Assembly (NCBI RefSeq): GCF_014697125.1
Contig: NZ_JACJRG010000009.1
Span: 124,001 to 188,000 of the forward strand
DNA: 64,000 bases
Direction of reading: 5' to 3'
From: Anabaena minutissima FACHB-250
GTDB lineage: Bacteria > Cyanobacteriota > Cyanobacteriia > Cyanobacteriales > Nostocaceae
Numbering within the stretch: the stretch's first letter is position 1; every line of letters starts with the position of its first letter. The position numbers and the translations under genes were made by a program. Below the pieces are notes generated by a model. The model did not search any database. It was not told the origin of the DNA and saw nothing but the letters and a program-made list of their open reading frames with translations. Positions 33,190 to 42,573 of this stretch are shown here, one piece after another.

Positions 33190-33240
33190 AGGGTTGTCAG
33201 GGTAAGTTATAATTAAAATATCCTGATACCCTTGTTTTTG
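33190..33240 (+). terminator. Terminator after the EbsA-like gene
   Basis: AGGGT-TG-TCAGG pairs with CCTGA-T-ACCCT, followed by TTGTTTTTG. The stem has a small internal bulge. Confidence 0.6.
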
Positions 33241-33488
33241 TTTGTTAAAATTGAGCAAATTTAGACTATCTACTTCAGAGTTAATCTAAAATTACATCTT
33301 AATAAATAATAAAAATATACTAGCCTAGTAGTAAGAATATATAACTATAAAAGCAAGAAAATTAACTTTCAGAAAGAATTTTTAGGAAAATTATATTTTG
33401 CGATCGCTAAGATGATTCCGCCAGAACCAATTAAAATTAATAAACACCTGGCTGGGTTTTACTTCCTTTTGAAATTAGGAGTGCATGT
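33241..33488. other. AT-rich spacer upstream of the phosphotransacetylase-like gene
   Basis: With the terminator this makes a 318-bp gap. It is AT-rich with one GCGATCGC at about 33402 and an AGGAG ribosome site at its end. No other feature is seen. Confidence 0.5.
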
Positions 33489-34577
33489 GTGCCAAAATCT
33501 GCTAAATATTTGCTGATTGGCTCAACCGAAACTTACAGTGGTAAGTCGGCAACAGTCCTGGGGTTGTCTCATCAGTTACAGCAAAAAGGATTGGATATTG
33601 CTTATGGTAAACCCCTAGGCAATTGTTTGAATACCTCTGATGCCACTGTAGTTGACGAAGATGTCCAGTTTATTACTCTTAGTCTCAACCTATCGGCAAA
33701 CCGCATTGTGCCGACAATGCTGGCTTTGAATGAAGCCAGTGTGCAAAGACGCTTAAATGGTGAAGACACAACCGATTATCGTCAGTCTTTGGTAGAGCAG
33801 TATTTACAAATTCCTAGAGGGGATTTAGTGCTGCTTGAAGGCCCCGGTGATTTGGCGGAAGGTTGTCTGTTTAATTTATCTTTGCTACAGGTGGCTGAGG
33901 TGTTAAATGCCAGTGTCATGCTAGTAACTCGCTACAACTCACTACTTTCTATAGAGTCGATATTATCTGCCAAGCAGCGTGTAGGCGATCGCTTGATCGG
34001 AGTTGTCATCAACGATATTCCGCCAGCGCAGCTAGAGACAGTCAATCATGTGATGCGACCATTTTTAGAACAGCAGGGCATTCCTGTGATGGCCATGCTA
34101 CCCAAAAACGATTTACTTCGTAGTGTTAGCGTAGGTGAATTAGTCAAACAGCTTAACGCCGAAGTTCTCTGTCGCAGCGATCGCTTAGATTTAATGGTGG
34201 AAAGTCTCGCGATTGGCGCAATGAACGTGAATGCGGCTGTCAAATATTTTCGCAAGCGGCGGAATATGGCAGTGGTGACAGGAGGCGATCGCGTGGAAAT
34301 TCAACAAGCCGCGTTGGAAACGTCAACCCAATGTCTCATCCTCACCGGACAGCTACCACCACCGCAATTTATTCTCAGTCGTGCTGAAGAATTAGAAATT
34401 CCGATTTTGTCAGTTGACTTAGATACCCTCACCACTGTAGAAATTGTTGACCGCACTTTCGGTCAAGTCCGCGTTCATGAACCAATTAAGGTTCACTGCA
34501 TCCGCCAATTGATGTCTGAGCATTTTGACATTAATCGTCTGTTATCTAAGTTAGGTTTAACGCCTGCAACAGTCTGA
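33489..34577 (+). CDS. Phosphotransacetylase-family protein (BioD-like ATPase + DRTGG domain)
   Basis: 362 residues, GTG start after AGGAG. N-terminal BioD/CobB-like P-loop (IGSTETYSGKSATVLGLSHQL, residues about 7-27; the lysine is present) and EGPGDLAEG; C-terminal DRTGG-type domain (about 215-330, with VVTGGDRVEIQQAAL). The catalytic Pta domain itself is absent, so acetyl transfer is not expected despite the family name. It may sense or regulate acetyl-phosphate or a nucleotide. It follows the EbsA-like gene on the same strand. Confidence 0.8.
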   Translation: MPKSAKYLLIGSTETYSGKSATVLGLSHQLQQKGLDIAYGKPLGNCLNTSDATVVDEDVQFITLSLNLSANRIVPTMLALNEASVQRRLNGEDTTDYRQSLVEQYLQIPRGDLVLLEGPGDLAEGCLFNLSLLQVAEVLNASVMLVTRYNSLLSIESILSAKQRVGDRLIGVVINDIPPAQLETVNHVMRPFLEQQGIPVMAMLPKNDLLRSVSVGELVKQLNAEVLCRSDRLDLMVESLAIGAMNVNAAVKYFRKRRNMAVVTGGDRVEIQQAALETSTQCLILTGQLPPPQFILSRAEELEIPILSVDLDTLTTVEIVDRTFGQVRVHEPIKVHCIRQLMSEHFDINRLLSKLGLTPATV

Positions 34578-34593
34578 TTTGAGTGCTGAGTAG

Positions 34594-34683
34594 TGTTAGG
34601 CGGTAGCGCGGCGTTTAGCCGGTGCTGAGTGGGGAGTGCTGAATTGTGTTAGCAGTAGCGCGGCGTTGAGCCAGGTGCTGAGT
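34594..34683. repeat. Two tandem copies of the 37-bp interspersed element
   Basis: Copies at 34594-34630 and 34647-34683, each with core GTAGCGCGGCGTT-AGCC and flanked by GTGCTGAGT heptads. They differ at several bases from each other. Confidence 0.8.
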
Positions 34684-34845
34684 GGGTATGAGTTCTTTGT
34701 CCCCCGTGTCCCCCTTGTCTCCACTCCCTACCCCCTAATTGCTAGATAAATTAAGAAAACTTAGTAGTATGTAACTCAAGTTCGCTTCGGACTTACACGC
34801 TGTTTGGTAGAATAACGGGGTTGTTTAATCTGATTACCTCCGTCT

Positions 34846-35349
34846 TTGAGCCAATCAACAGACCTTATTAACCTCGATACGTTGGCGCAAGAACTGGCGA
34901 CAATCCAGCAAACAGGTTCTAAACGAATCGCCTTGTTGGGGTCGCGTCATGTGCCAATTACGCATCAAAATCTGATTGAAATGATGACTTATGCCTTAGT
35001 TTTATCAGGCAATCGAATCCTCACATCCGGTGCTACGGGTACAAATTCAGCTGCTATTAAGGGAGCAATGCGGGCTGATCCGAACTTGCTGACGGTAATT
35101 TTGCCTCAAAGCTTAGAACGCCAGCCCCATGAATCTCGCCAGCAACTAGAGCAGGTTATGCACTTAGTAGAAAATCCTAGTAATGATAACTTGTCTCTGG
35201 CTGAAGCTAGTTACATCTGTAACAAAGAGATTGTCTCCCGTTGTCAGCAGCTAATCTGCTTTGCATTTCATGACAGTCGCACTCTGCTACAAACTTGTGG
35301 AGATGCTGAAGAACAAAGAAAGGTGGTGACACTTTTCTACTTTGATTAG
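34846..35349 (+). CDS. DprA-like Rossmann-fold protein (DNA recombination-mediator protein A family)
   Basis: 167 residues. Rossmann-type fold with RIALLGSRHVPITHQN and LTSGATGTNSAAIKGAM, the latter like the SGGAxGID-type phosphate loop of DprA/LOG proteins. It is much shorter than DprA (no C-terminal domains), so a role in DNA uptake is only inferred. The start is a TTG at 34846, the only plausible one upstream of the conserved part; no strong ribosome site was seen. Confidence 0.7.
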   Translation: MSQSTDLINLDTLAQELATIQQTGSKRIALLGSRHVPITHQNLIEMMTYALVLSGNRILTSGATGTNSAAIKGAMRADPNLLTVILPQSLERQPHESRQQLEQVMHLVENPSNDNLSLAEASYICNKEIVSRCQQLICFAFHDSRTLLQTCGDAEEQRKVVTLFYFD

Positions 35350-35424
35350 TCAGCAGTCAACAGTCCACAGTCGAACCCATGACTGACTATGAACTATAGA
35401 CTAGTGACTATGGAATAGAGACTG

Positions 35425-35820
35425 ATGATTATTTTTTTGTATGCGATCGCCGCAGCTGCGGTGTTAATTTACCTACCATTTTTAGTTGTAGGGTATGCCC
35501 GTATGCGCGTTGGGTATGATCGTTCTGCCCCTCGCGCTATGTTTGATAAATTGCCAGCCTACGCACAAAGAGCTACTTGGGCGCACCAGAACTCATTTGA
35601 AACGTTCATGGTGTTTGTTGCGGCGGCACTAATGGCTTATGTAACTGGTGTGAATTCTTCTATAGCAGCATGGGCTGCGATCGCCTTTGTTGTGGCTCGT
35701 CTGCTATTCTCGATATTTTATATATTGAATATACCGCTATTGCGATCGCTCATGTTTGGCATTGGCTCTCTTAGCTGCGCTACTCTTATTGTTCTGAGTA
35801 TCATGCAAGCTAAGGGTTAA
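35425..35820 (+). CDS. MAPEG family membrane protein
   Basis: 131 residues, four spans. Contains RAxxAHQNxxE-like RATWAHQNSFETFMVF, the family mark of membrane-associated eicosanoid/glutathione metabolism proteins. Bacterial members are probably glutathione transferase- or peroxidase-like; substrate unknown. Confidence 0.85.
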   Translation: MIIFLYAIAAAAVLIYLPFLVVGYARMRVGYDRSAPRAMFDKLPAYAQRATWAHQNSFETFMVFVAAALMAYVTGVNSSIAAWAAIAFVVARLLFSIFYILNIPLLRSLMFGIGSLSCATLIVLSIMQAKG

Positions 35821-35870
35821 TTTGGGCATTGGGCATCAGGCATTGGGTATTTGGTTATTCTCCTCCTTGT

Positions 35871-35967
35871 CCCCAGTCCCCAGCTTTTCAATGAGTGGAT
35901 TTGCAATGAGTGGATTTTAGATTATTCAATCCAAAATCTAAAATCTAAAATTCCTAGTCCCCAGTCC
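35871..35967 (-). repeat. Roughly 100-bp composite interspersed element, copy 1 (reverse)
   Basis: Contains TTTTCAATGAGTGGATTTGC, ATGAGTGGATTTTAGATTAT and AATCCAAAATCTAAAATC, flanked by CCCCAGT units. The other two copies (45129 and 54610) are in the opposite orientation. Confidence 0.8.
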
Positions 35968-35998
35968 CGATTCCAATATTCCAAGTCCAATATTTCTT

Positions 35999-36490
35999 AT
36001 GGCTTCTACTTATTCCTTTGACATTGTGAGTGAATTTGATCGGCAAGAATTGGTGAATGCTGTTGATCAAGTCATCCGAGACCTCAAAAGTCGTTATGAC
36101 CTCAAGGATACCCAAACTACTGTTGAGTTGGGTGAAGAAAAAATTACTATAGGCACAGATAGCGAGTTTACCCTAGATTCTGTTCACAATATTTTGCGTG
36201 AAAAGGCTGCCAAGCGAAATCTTTCCCAAAAAATCTTTGATTTTGGCAAAGTAGACTCTGCAAGTGGTAATCGCGTCCGTCAAGAAATCACCCTCAGAAA
36301 AGGTATCAACCAGGATATTGCCAAGCAAATATCCAAATTGATTCGTGACGAATTCAAAAAAGTCCAAGCATCAATTCAAGGTGATGCTGTACGAGTTTCT
36401 GCCAAAGCTAAAGACGATTTACAAGCCGTCATGCAACGCTTAAAGCAAGAAGACTATCCTGTAGCTTTGCAGTTCACGAATTATCGTTGA
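35999..36490 (+). CDS. YajQ family cyclic-di-GMP/nucleotide-binding protein
   Basis: 163 residues, complete. Two ferredoxin-like folds with [15 protein letters not shown] at the N-terminus and [19 protein letters not shown] near the C-terminus. YajQ members bind c-di-GMP or nucleic acids in some species; the role in cyanobacteria is not known. ATG at 35999 follows the composite repeat element closely (31 bp), so its promoter may lie within or upstream of that repeat. Confidence 0.92.
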   Translation: MASTYSFDIVSEFDRQELVNAVDQVIRDLKSRYDLKDTQTTVELGEEKITIGTDSEFTLDSVHNILREKAAKRNLSQKIFDFGKVDSASGNRVRQEITLRKGINQDIAKQISKLIRDEFKKVQASIQGDAVRVSAKAKDDLQAVMQRLKQEDYPVALQFTNYR

Positions 36491-36600
36491 CATACTCACC
36501 GAGATAGAATGTCGGTGATTCTTGACAGTTCACAGTGACCCGCTACCGAAATAGTCTTACAGTCAATTTTTCCCCAACGAAAGCCACAACATCAAAATAC

Positions 36601-36626
36601 ATAAAGCCTGCAAAAGCAGGCTTTAT
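36601..36626. terminator. Bidirectional terminator, yajQ / PEP-CTERM gene
   Basis: ATAAAGCCTGC and GCAGGCTTTAT form a perfect 11-bp stem with an AAAA loop between convergent genes. A second hairpin TCACCGA/TCGGTGA lies just after yajQ (36496-36519). Confidence 0.8.
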
Positions 36627-36669
36627 TAAAATTCTAATCAGACTAGCTGCGACTTTTCAAGTTTAGTGT

Positions 36670-37287
36670 CTAGTTAGATGCTGTTTTCTTCTTTAAGAAT
36701 CCGCCCAAAGAACCAACTACTAACAAACCTAAAATCGCGCCAGGTTCAGGAACCGAGGTTGCTGTCAACTGACCACCATTATCCAATCTACAGTTAGGAA
36801 ATGTACTGCACACTTCTGGGGATAGGTCATCTTTTAAGAAAATCCTAGCTGTCTGTAGTCCTTCAGCCGGATTGAGATAAGTATAGAAATCTAAACCTGC
36901 AACTGCGGTGTTAAAGTCAATTCCCAAATCAAAGCCGTTAGCTGCGTCATAGTTGCCAGTTTGCAGCACAGTTTTTGTAACTGTATCAAAGTTGAAATTG
37001 AAAGTAGTATCAGCAGGATTAGGAAAACTGTACTTGAATGCTTGCAACAAATTTCCGTCGGGGTTAAAGAAGGAAATAGCAAATCTACTCAGCTGATCTC
37101 TGGTGACAATAGTTCCCTCGAAAATATCGTCATAGCTGAAATTTCCTGTTGCTGTATAACCTTGATCTCCTTGCCAATCAATCTCAAAAGTAGCTGCATT
37201 GGCACTGGAAATGTTAGTTAAAGTAGCCATTGAGGTAACTGCAAAAACTGCTACTTTAGCTGTGATTTGGTTACAAATGCTTTTCAT
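36670..37287 (-). CDS. Secreted protein with PEP-CTERM sorting signal
   Basis: 205 residues. Signal peptide (1-31, ending SSANA), a beta-rich middle similar to other cyanobacterial secreted PEP-CTERM proteins, and a C-terminal signal VPEPGAILGLLVVGSLGGF followed by KKK. Such tails are removed and the protein sorted to the surface by exosortase. No enzyme motif is visible; a DUF4114 or lectin-like role cannot be shown. Confidence 0.88.
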   Translation of the reverse strand: MKSICNQITAKVAVFAVTSMATLTNISSANAATFEIDWQGDQGYTATGNFSYDDIFEGTIVTRDQLSRFAISFFNPDGNLLQAFKYSFPNPADTTFNFNFDTVTKTVLQTGNYDAANGFDLGIDFNTAVAGLDFYTYLNPAEGLQTARIFLKDDLSPEVCSTFPNCRLDNGGQLTATSVPEPGAILGLLVVGSLGGFLKKKTASN

Positions 37288-37833
37288 TTTCTTGATAGTA
37301 GTAGTAAATTTTGATGTTGTTTAATTTCCAACTTTTTTTGTCAAAATTAACAAAAAATGCGGATACTTCTGCAAAAGGTGAACTGAAAGAAAGCGGATTA
37401 ATATACCCAAATAGACACTCGAAACCTAGCAAAATCTATAAATAATAGGCTCTGCTCATAATAACCAGATGCTTTTTTATCTGGGAATATGTGATAACAA
37501 TTGGTCTTGTTGGGAATACTTAATCCCTAAAACACCTTTGCGGAAATTCTACCATTAGATTCAATCTACTCACATTATTTATATTTAATTTTTCCAAAAA
37601 ACACCAAAAATTCCTAATAAATTCAAAGAATATTTTATCGTTATTTAATTTTTTCTTTACCTCTTTTTAACCATTTTTTGTTTCATGATTAACACATAAT
37701 TTGCTCAGACGATCAATATTTTTTTAATGCCTAATTTTCTATTTATGAGCTGTTAATTAAATCAATGATTACCTAATCTTAACCAAAATCAATTAATTTC
37801 TAACTGGCATTTTCATGTAACCAAAACATCTTT
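37288..37833. other. AT-rich spacer between PEP-CTERM and PhoX-like genes
   Basis: 546 bp, very AT-rich, with divergent promoters expected. No repeat array, RNA or ORF is supported. Confidence 0.5.
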
Positions 37834-39150
37834 ATGAATTTATCAAGACGCAAATTCTTTACATTAGCTGGTGCAAGTGCTGCCGGAACTCTAGCTATAT
37901 CACCCTTGGAAGGTCTGCTTGCTAGAGTAGCTTTCGGTCAAACAACACCTACAACGACAGGATATGGGCCACTTTTAGCAGACCCCAATGGCTTGTTAGA
38001 GCTACCAGCCGGATTTCAGTACCGCATTATATCTCGTACAGGCGATCTCATGGCTGACGGTAATCCAGTACCTGGCGCTCATGATGGTATGGCAGCCTTC
38101 CCAGGACCCAGAAATACAACAATATTGGTTTGTAACCACGAATTGAGCAACACTTCTGGTACACAAGTAAGAGTGCCAAACCGCTATGATCCTGTCAGCA
38201 GAGGTGGTACTACCAACTTAGTTGTGGGTGCTAATCGTCAGTTAATCAAGCAGTTCGCCTCTCTAGGTGGAACAATTCGTAACTGTGCAGGTGGTCCAAC
38301 ACCTTGGGGTTCATGGATTACTTGTGAAGAGAATGTCAGCGTACCTGGTAGCTCTGATGGCTCTACACAGTTCCACGGTTACAACTTTGAAGTTCCTGCT
38401 AATGCTACTGGTCCTGTAGACCCAGTACCCTTAATTGCTATGGGACGGTTTAATCATGAAGCTATAGCTGTAGACCCTGTAACTGGTATCGTTTATCAAA
38501 CAGAAGATAGTGGAAGTAGCCTATTTTACCGCTTTATTCCCAACGTACCTGGCAAGTTAGCAGAGGGTGGTAAGCTCGAAGCTCTAGTCATCAAAGGTAG
38601 ACCTCAAAGCATTACTAACAATAGAGGTGCTAATAGCGGACTTTACCCAATAGGACAAAAATTTGCTGTAGAGTGGGTAGAAATTCCTGACCCTAATCCA
38701 GCTACAGATAATGTTCGAGTACAAGGTTTTACTTTGGGTGCGGCTCAGTTTTCTCGTGGAGAAGGCATCTGGTATGGTAACGGTGAATTGTACTTCTGTT
38801 GTACCAACGGTGGTGCAAACAGTGGTGGTCAAGTCTGGCGCTATAATCCTCGAACTGAGATGATTGATCTGTTTGTAGAGTCTCCATCTAGAGATGTTCT
38901 GGATGCTCCTGACAATATATGTGTAGCACCTTTTGGCGACCTTATCCTCTGCGAAGACGGTGGTGGTGATCAGTATCTTAGAGGTGTAAATACCAAAGGT
39001 GAACTCTATAATTTTGCACGTAATGCCTTAAATGGCAGCGAATTCTGTGGAGCTTGCTTCTCTCCCGATAATCAGACTATGTTTGTCAACGTTCAAAGTC
39101 CTGGTATTACCCTCGCAATTTGGGGTCCTTGGAATAGCAACAGAGGCTGA
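37834..39150 (+). CDS. PhoX/DUF839 family exported phosphatase-like protein
   Basis: 438 residues. Twin-arginine signal SRRKFFTLAGASAAGTLA (4-21) directs export through the Tat system, as for metal-loaded PhoX enzymes. The mature part is propeller-like, with VCNHELSNTSG, TPWGSWITCEENVS, FNHEAIAVDPVTGIVYQTED and EGIWYGNGELYFCCTNGG. PhoX uses iron and calcium to release phosphate from organic esters. Not all DUF839 proteins are phosphatases, so the activity is provisional. Phosphate control (a PHO box) was not found. Confidence 0.85.
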   Translation: MNLSRRKFFTLAGASAAGTLAISPLEGLLARVAFGQTTPTTTGYGPLLADPNGLLELPAGFQYRIISRTGDLMADGNPVPGAHDGMAAFPGPRNTTILVCNHELSNTSGTQVRVPNRYDPVSRGGTTNLVVGANRQLIKQFASLGGTIRNCAGGPTPWGSWITCEENVSVPGSSDGSTQFHGYNFEVPANATGPVDPVPLIAMGRFNHEAIAVDPVTGIVYQTEDSGSSLFYRFIPNVPGKLAEGGKLEALVIKGRPQSITNNRGANSGLYPIGQKFAVEWVEIPDPNPATDNVRVQGFTLGAAQFSRGEGIWYGNGELYFCCTNGGANSGGQVWRYNPRTEMIDLFVESPSRDVLDAPDNICVAPFGDLILCEDGGGDQYLRGVNTKGELYNFARNALNGSEFCGACFSPDNQTMFVNVQSPGITLAIWGPWNSNRG

Positions 39151-39202
39151 TAGAAACTCCTAATATTCCAGTATCAAACCTCTTGTAACCCTAGCTGATA
39201 AA

Positions 39203-39242
39203 AGCGATCGCCTTTTTGTTAGTGTGAGATCAGGCGATCGCT
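39203..39242. terminator. Hairpin made of two HIP1 octamers
   Basis: AGCGATCGCC (39203-39212), TTTTT, then GGCGATCGCT (39233-39242). The palindromic HIP1 sites pair as a stem between convergent genes. Confidence 0.6.
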
Positions 39243-39243
39243 A

Positions 39244-39828
39244 TTAATTCCCTATTACTGGTGGTAACATCTCTAAAACCAGAATCTCTATATCAGGAAA
39301 TTTTAAGGGTGCGATCGCCCCATCTTCTGCCAAAATTAATTTACTTTGGTAGCCTTCTGGACTCGGTTTGCGGAAAACGTACAATTGACGGCTAACTACA
39401 TCTAACACCCAATAATCTTGAATGCCTGCTTGCGAGTAAGCTTTGGCTTTAATTTCACAATCTAGCTGGCGACTGCTATCTGCTACCTCAATAATTAGAT
39501 ACACTTCAGAAGGTGTAGGATGGTGATCTGCGTAGTCCAGTGGGTCTACTTTCACAACAGCAATATCTGGTTCTGGTTCAGACCGCTCATTTAACTTTAC
39601 AGGGTCTTGAATGGATATCCAGGCGCGATTTCCTAACCTATTTTTGAATAAGTAATCTGTTCTTCCCACCGCCGACCGATGGGCTGTTCCTTTAGCAATC
39701 ATCCAAATAATCTTTCCTTCTAAAAGTTCTACTCTTTCCTCTACACCAAAAATCCCAGCCTCAGCCATCCGGTGGTATTCTTCCACTGTCCAGAGGCGAA
39801 GTTGTAACGTCGTTTCTGTGTTTTGCAT
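39244..39828 (-). CDS. Uma2 family (DUF820) putative endonuclease
   Basis: 194 residues from ATG 39828 (MQNTETTLQ); a longer start at 39888 adds 20 residues of unlikely sequence. PD-(D/E)XK-like fold with EERVELLEGKIIWM, EPEPDIAVVK, YLIIEVADSS and a C-terminal DYWVLDVVSRQLYVFR. Uma2 genes are multiplied in cyanobacteria; the function is not known. A second copy lies directly upstream on the same strand. Confidence 0.85.
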   Translation of the reverse strand: MQNTETTLQLRLWTVEEYHRMAEAGIFGVEERVELLEGKIIWMIAKGTAHRSAVGRTDYLFKNRLGNRAWISIQDPVKLNERSEPEPDIAVVKVDPLDYADHHPTPSEVYLIIEVADSSRQLDCEIKAKAYSQAGIQDYWVLDVVSRQLYVFRKPSPEGYQSKLILAEDGAIAPLKFPDIEILVLEMLPPVIGN

Positions 39829-39905
39829 GAGTTTTTGCCTACGGAGAAAATTTGATATTTGATTATCTTCGACTTGACATATAAACACTAATATGTTTCT
39901 TAAAT

Positions 39906-40487
39906 TTAAGATTTTTCCCCTGCATTAAAGATTTGGGAAACTTGCAGATTTAGCTGACTAAATTGAGGAGAGACAACTAAATCATCACCAGAAAAGTTAC
40001 CAAACTCTGTGTAAGTATTACCAGTTAATTCTAAAACTAAAACAGTCTGCGCCTCTGGGTCAACAATCCAATATTCAGGAATACCGCAATCTTGATACTG
40101 CATCCGCTTGGCGATGAAATCTCTATGTCTTTGTAATTCCCCTGGACTGACTACTTCTATTACTAGTAGAGGAGGTAGCATCGTCAGACGAATGGTATTA
40201 CGCTGTGCTAACTGCTGAATATGTTCTTCTCGAATAATAGTTAGGTCAGGGTAACGGTTTCTGGGTTCTCCTCTGACTTCTAGTTCTAAACCATGCCCCC
40301 GTACCCTTTTGTAGCCTAACAGTAAGGCAAATTGAATTAATAGGAATGTAGCAATCTGAACGTTAATTCCTGATTCTGGGGGCATTTCGATTAATTCGCC
40401 ATTAAATAGCTCATAGAGTTTATCTGTACCATCATCATAGGATAAGTATTCTTCAAAACTTTGAAATTGATGTTTAACTTGTAGCAT
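39906..40487 (-). CDS. Uma2 family (DUF820) putative endonuclease
   Basis: 193 residues. ATG 40487 has GGAGAAAATCTG just before it. Seen: ELFNGELIEMPPESG, RYPDLTIIREE, LLVIEVVSPG and PEYWIVDPEAQTVLVLE. It pairs with the Uma2 gene at 39244. The two are different in sequence, so this is an old duplication or two separate family members. Confidence 0.85.
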   Translation of the reverse strand: MLQVKHQFQSFEEYLSYDDGTDKLYELFNGELIEMPPESGINVQIATFLLIQFALLLGYKRVRGHGLELEVRGEPRNRYPDLTIIREEHIQQLAQRNTIRLTMLPPLLVIEVVSPGELQRHRDFIAKRMQYQDCGIPEYWIVDPEAQTVLVLELTGNTYTEFGNFSGDDLVVSPQFSQLNLQVSQIFNAGEKS

Positions 40488-40548
40488 CAGATTTTCTCCG
40501 TGAGCAGACACTATTCACGAGATACCTACTTCCTATTATGGTTATTTA

Positions 40549-41280
40549 TTATTCGATAATTTGAATTTCATCAAGTTTGTTAATCACTACATCTGCACCT
40601 TTAACGTTATCTGGTTTACCAACCCAAGTAATACCAATACAACCTGCGGCTTTAGCATTACGAGCCATTTGCATATCACCAACAGCATCACCCACCATTA
40701 ATGTATTGTCTGGTTGTACTCCTAATACTTGGCAAGCTTGTATAAACAGTGTTGGATCTGGTTTACTCAGTCCATGATCTACACCTATTTGTGCTTGGAT
40801 GTAATCACTTAATTGATATCGTGCTACAAAGTCTCTGACTTCTGCTGTTGTGGCTGCGGAAAGGATACCAAGTTTGATTCCTGTTGTTGAGAGGGAGCGC
40901 AAAACCTCTAGAGTTCCTGGAAATATAGGTGCAGGAGTTTGATTAACATATTTTTCCGCTTCATCTAAAGATTGACGAGCTATTTGCAAAGATTCAAACC
41001 AACCTCTCCCAGTTTCGGCGATATAAGCGGCGGCAGCGATTTCTGTTTCTCGCCGACTGGCTACTGCGATTAAGCCAGCATGATCTAGGGTATTGCTGTT
41101 AATCCCAAAAGCCATTAACAATGGTTCGCCAATCCCAGGAATTTGAGCATCTATTAACCGGGCTGCTTTTTGTCCGAGCGATCGCAAATAGATTTCTGAG
41201 TCTTCTAATGTACCATTTTTGTCAAAAAGAATGGCTTGAACATTGTCAAACTTGGTTTTTTTACATTGAATAGTTAGCAA
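40549..41280 (-). CDS. HAD family hydrolase
   Basis: 243 residues from TTG 41280, which has GGAG 8 bases upstream; a TTG at 41298 is the other choice. HAD motifs: ILFDKNGTLEDS (nucleophile D20), LGILSAATTAEV (motif II), HGLSKPDPTLF (motif III) and MVGDAVGDMQMARNAKAAGC (motif IV). Motif I reads DxN where most HAD phosphatases have DxD, so N22 replaces the usual acid/base Asp. Probably a phosphatase of the PGP type; the change could lower or alter activity. Confidence 0.85.
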   Translation of the reverse strand: MLTIQCKKTKFDNVQAILFDKNGTLEDSEIYLRSLGQKAARLIDAQIPGIGEPLLMAFGINSNTLDHAGLIAVASRRETEIAAAAYIAETGRGWFESLQIARQSLDEAEKYVNQTPAPIFPGTLEVLRSLSTTGIKLGILSAATTAEVRDFVARYQLSDYIQAQIGVDHGLSKPDPTLFIQACQVLGVQPDNTLMVGDAVGDMQMARNAKAAGCIGITWVGKPDNVKGADVVINKLDEIQIIE

Positions 41281-41379
41281 AATATTTCTCCACCCCAAAA
41301 ATTGTTACTACACGGTTAACATCTCAACCCAAACTTGTATATTGAGAGAAGTAGTATTGCATCCCTACTTAACTATCAA

Positions 41380-41404
41380 TAAAAAAAGAGGGATTTCCCC
41401 TCTT
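41380..41404 (-). terminator. Rho-independent terminator after rpsA
   Basis: On the minus strand AAGAGGG pairs with CCCTCTT, followed by a T-run (TTTTTTT). Confidence 0.8.
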
Positions 41405-41442
41405 CCATAAATGCGATGATCTTTGTTAATTAAAGTATTTTA

Positions 41443-42573
41443 TTACTCTTCAATAGCGGCTGGTATTTCTTCTACTGCTTCGGTTTCAGCTACTGCTTCG
41501 GTTTCAGCTACTGCTTCAGTTTCAGCTACTGCTTCAGTTTCAGCTACTGCTTCAGTTTCATTTACTGCTTCAGTTTCAGCTACTGCTTCAACTACATCTT
41601 CGGTTGCTGGTGGAATTTCTTCCTCCATTTCACCCGCACTTTCTACAACTTCTGCTGGTGTAGCAATACCTTGTTGTTTAGCAAGCATCTGTTCTCTATA
41701 CTTAGCTGCCATTTCTTCTGCTTTGTCATAAACCAAATCACGGTTTTTAATCATGTCACCGGGTTCTGGTTCTAACTGTTTGGTAGATAGAGATATTCTG
41801 CCTCGTTCTGCATCCAAGTCAATGATCATCACTTTCACTTCATCATTAACATTGAATACGCTGTGGGGTGTATCAATATGCTCGTGAGAAATTTCTGAGA
41901 TGTGCAACAAACCACTGACACCGCCAATATCAATAAATGCACCGTAAGGCTTGATGCCACGCACTGTACCAATTACGACTTCGCCCACTTCTAGGCGGTT
42001 CATCTTCCGTTCAACTAACGCCCGACGATGAGATAGGACTAGGCGGTTACGTTCTTCGTCTACTTCAAGGAATTTTAATGGTAGTTCTTCGCCTACCAAG
42101 TCTTCTTTAGGTTTGCGGGTACTGATGTGAGATCCGGGGATAAAGCCACGTAAACCCTCAATTCTCACCAATGCTCCCCCACGATTGGTCGCAAACACGC
42201 CGGAACGCACAGTAGCATCTTCTGCTTGTAGCTGTCTCACTCGCTCCCAAGCACGCATATATTCAATCCGTCGGATGGAAAGAGTTAGCTGTCCATCTTC
42301 ATTTTCATCGGTGAGGATGAAAAATTCCCTGGTTTCGTTGGATTGTAATACTTCTTCCGGGGCATCGACCCGGTTTATAGACATTTCTTGTATAGGTATA
42401 TATGCTGCTGTTTTAGCACCAATGTCAATCAGAGCGCCACGCGGTTCTATACTAAAAACTGTACCTGGTACGACATCTCCGGGGCTAAAATGATAATCGT
42501 ACTTATCAAGGAGGGCTGCAAAATCTTCGTGAGTAAATCCAATTTCTGTAGCGGTTAAGTTCTGATTGACCAT
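41443..42573 (-). CDS. rpsA: 30S ribosomal protein S1
   Basis: 376 residues. Three S1 RNA-binding domains: about 32-103 (VVPGTVFSIEPRGALIDIG), 120-185 and 197-266 (EVVIGTVRGIKPYGAFIDIGGVSGLLH), as usual for cyanobacterial S1. The C-terminal 55 residues are acidic. They hold six tandem units of EAVAET or EAVNET and end EAVEEIPAAIEE; this part is repeat-derived and outside the fold. The neighbours are psbT and psbB upstream on the same strand. S1 brings mRNA to the 30S subunit. Confidence 0.95.
   Translation of the reverse strand: MVNQNLTATEIGFTHEDFAALLDKYDYHFSPGDVVPGTVFSIEPRGALIDIGAKTAAYIPIQEMSINRVDAPEEVLQSNETREFFILTDENEDGQLTLSIRRIEYMRAWERVRQLQAEDATVRSGVFATNRGGALVRIEGLRGFIPGSHISTRKPKEDLVGEELPLKFLEVDEERNRLVLSHRRALVERKMNRLEVGEVVIGTVRGIKPYGAFIDIGGVSGLLHISEISHEHIDTPHSVFNVNDEVKVMIIDLDAERGRISLSTKQLEPEPGDMIKNRDLVYDKAEEMAAKYREQMLAKQQGIATPAEVVESAGEMEEEIPPATEDVVEAVAETEAVNETEAVAETEAVAETEAVAETEAVAETEAVEEIPAAIEE
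41470..41590. repeat. 18-bp in-frame tandem repeat in rpsA
   Basis: Repeated GGTTTCAGCTACTGCTTC units (plus strand), coding six EAVAET-type hexapeptides on the minus strand. Confidence 0.85.

Noticed and set aside
41423..41731. 102-residue plus-strand ORF with SATASVSATASV
   Set aside because: It is the reverse-strand reading of the rpsA hexapeptide repeat.
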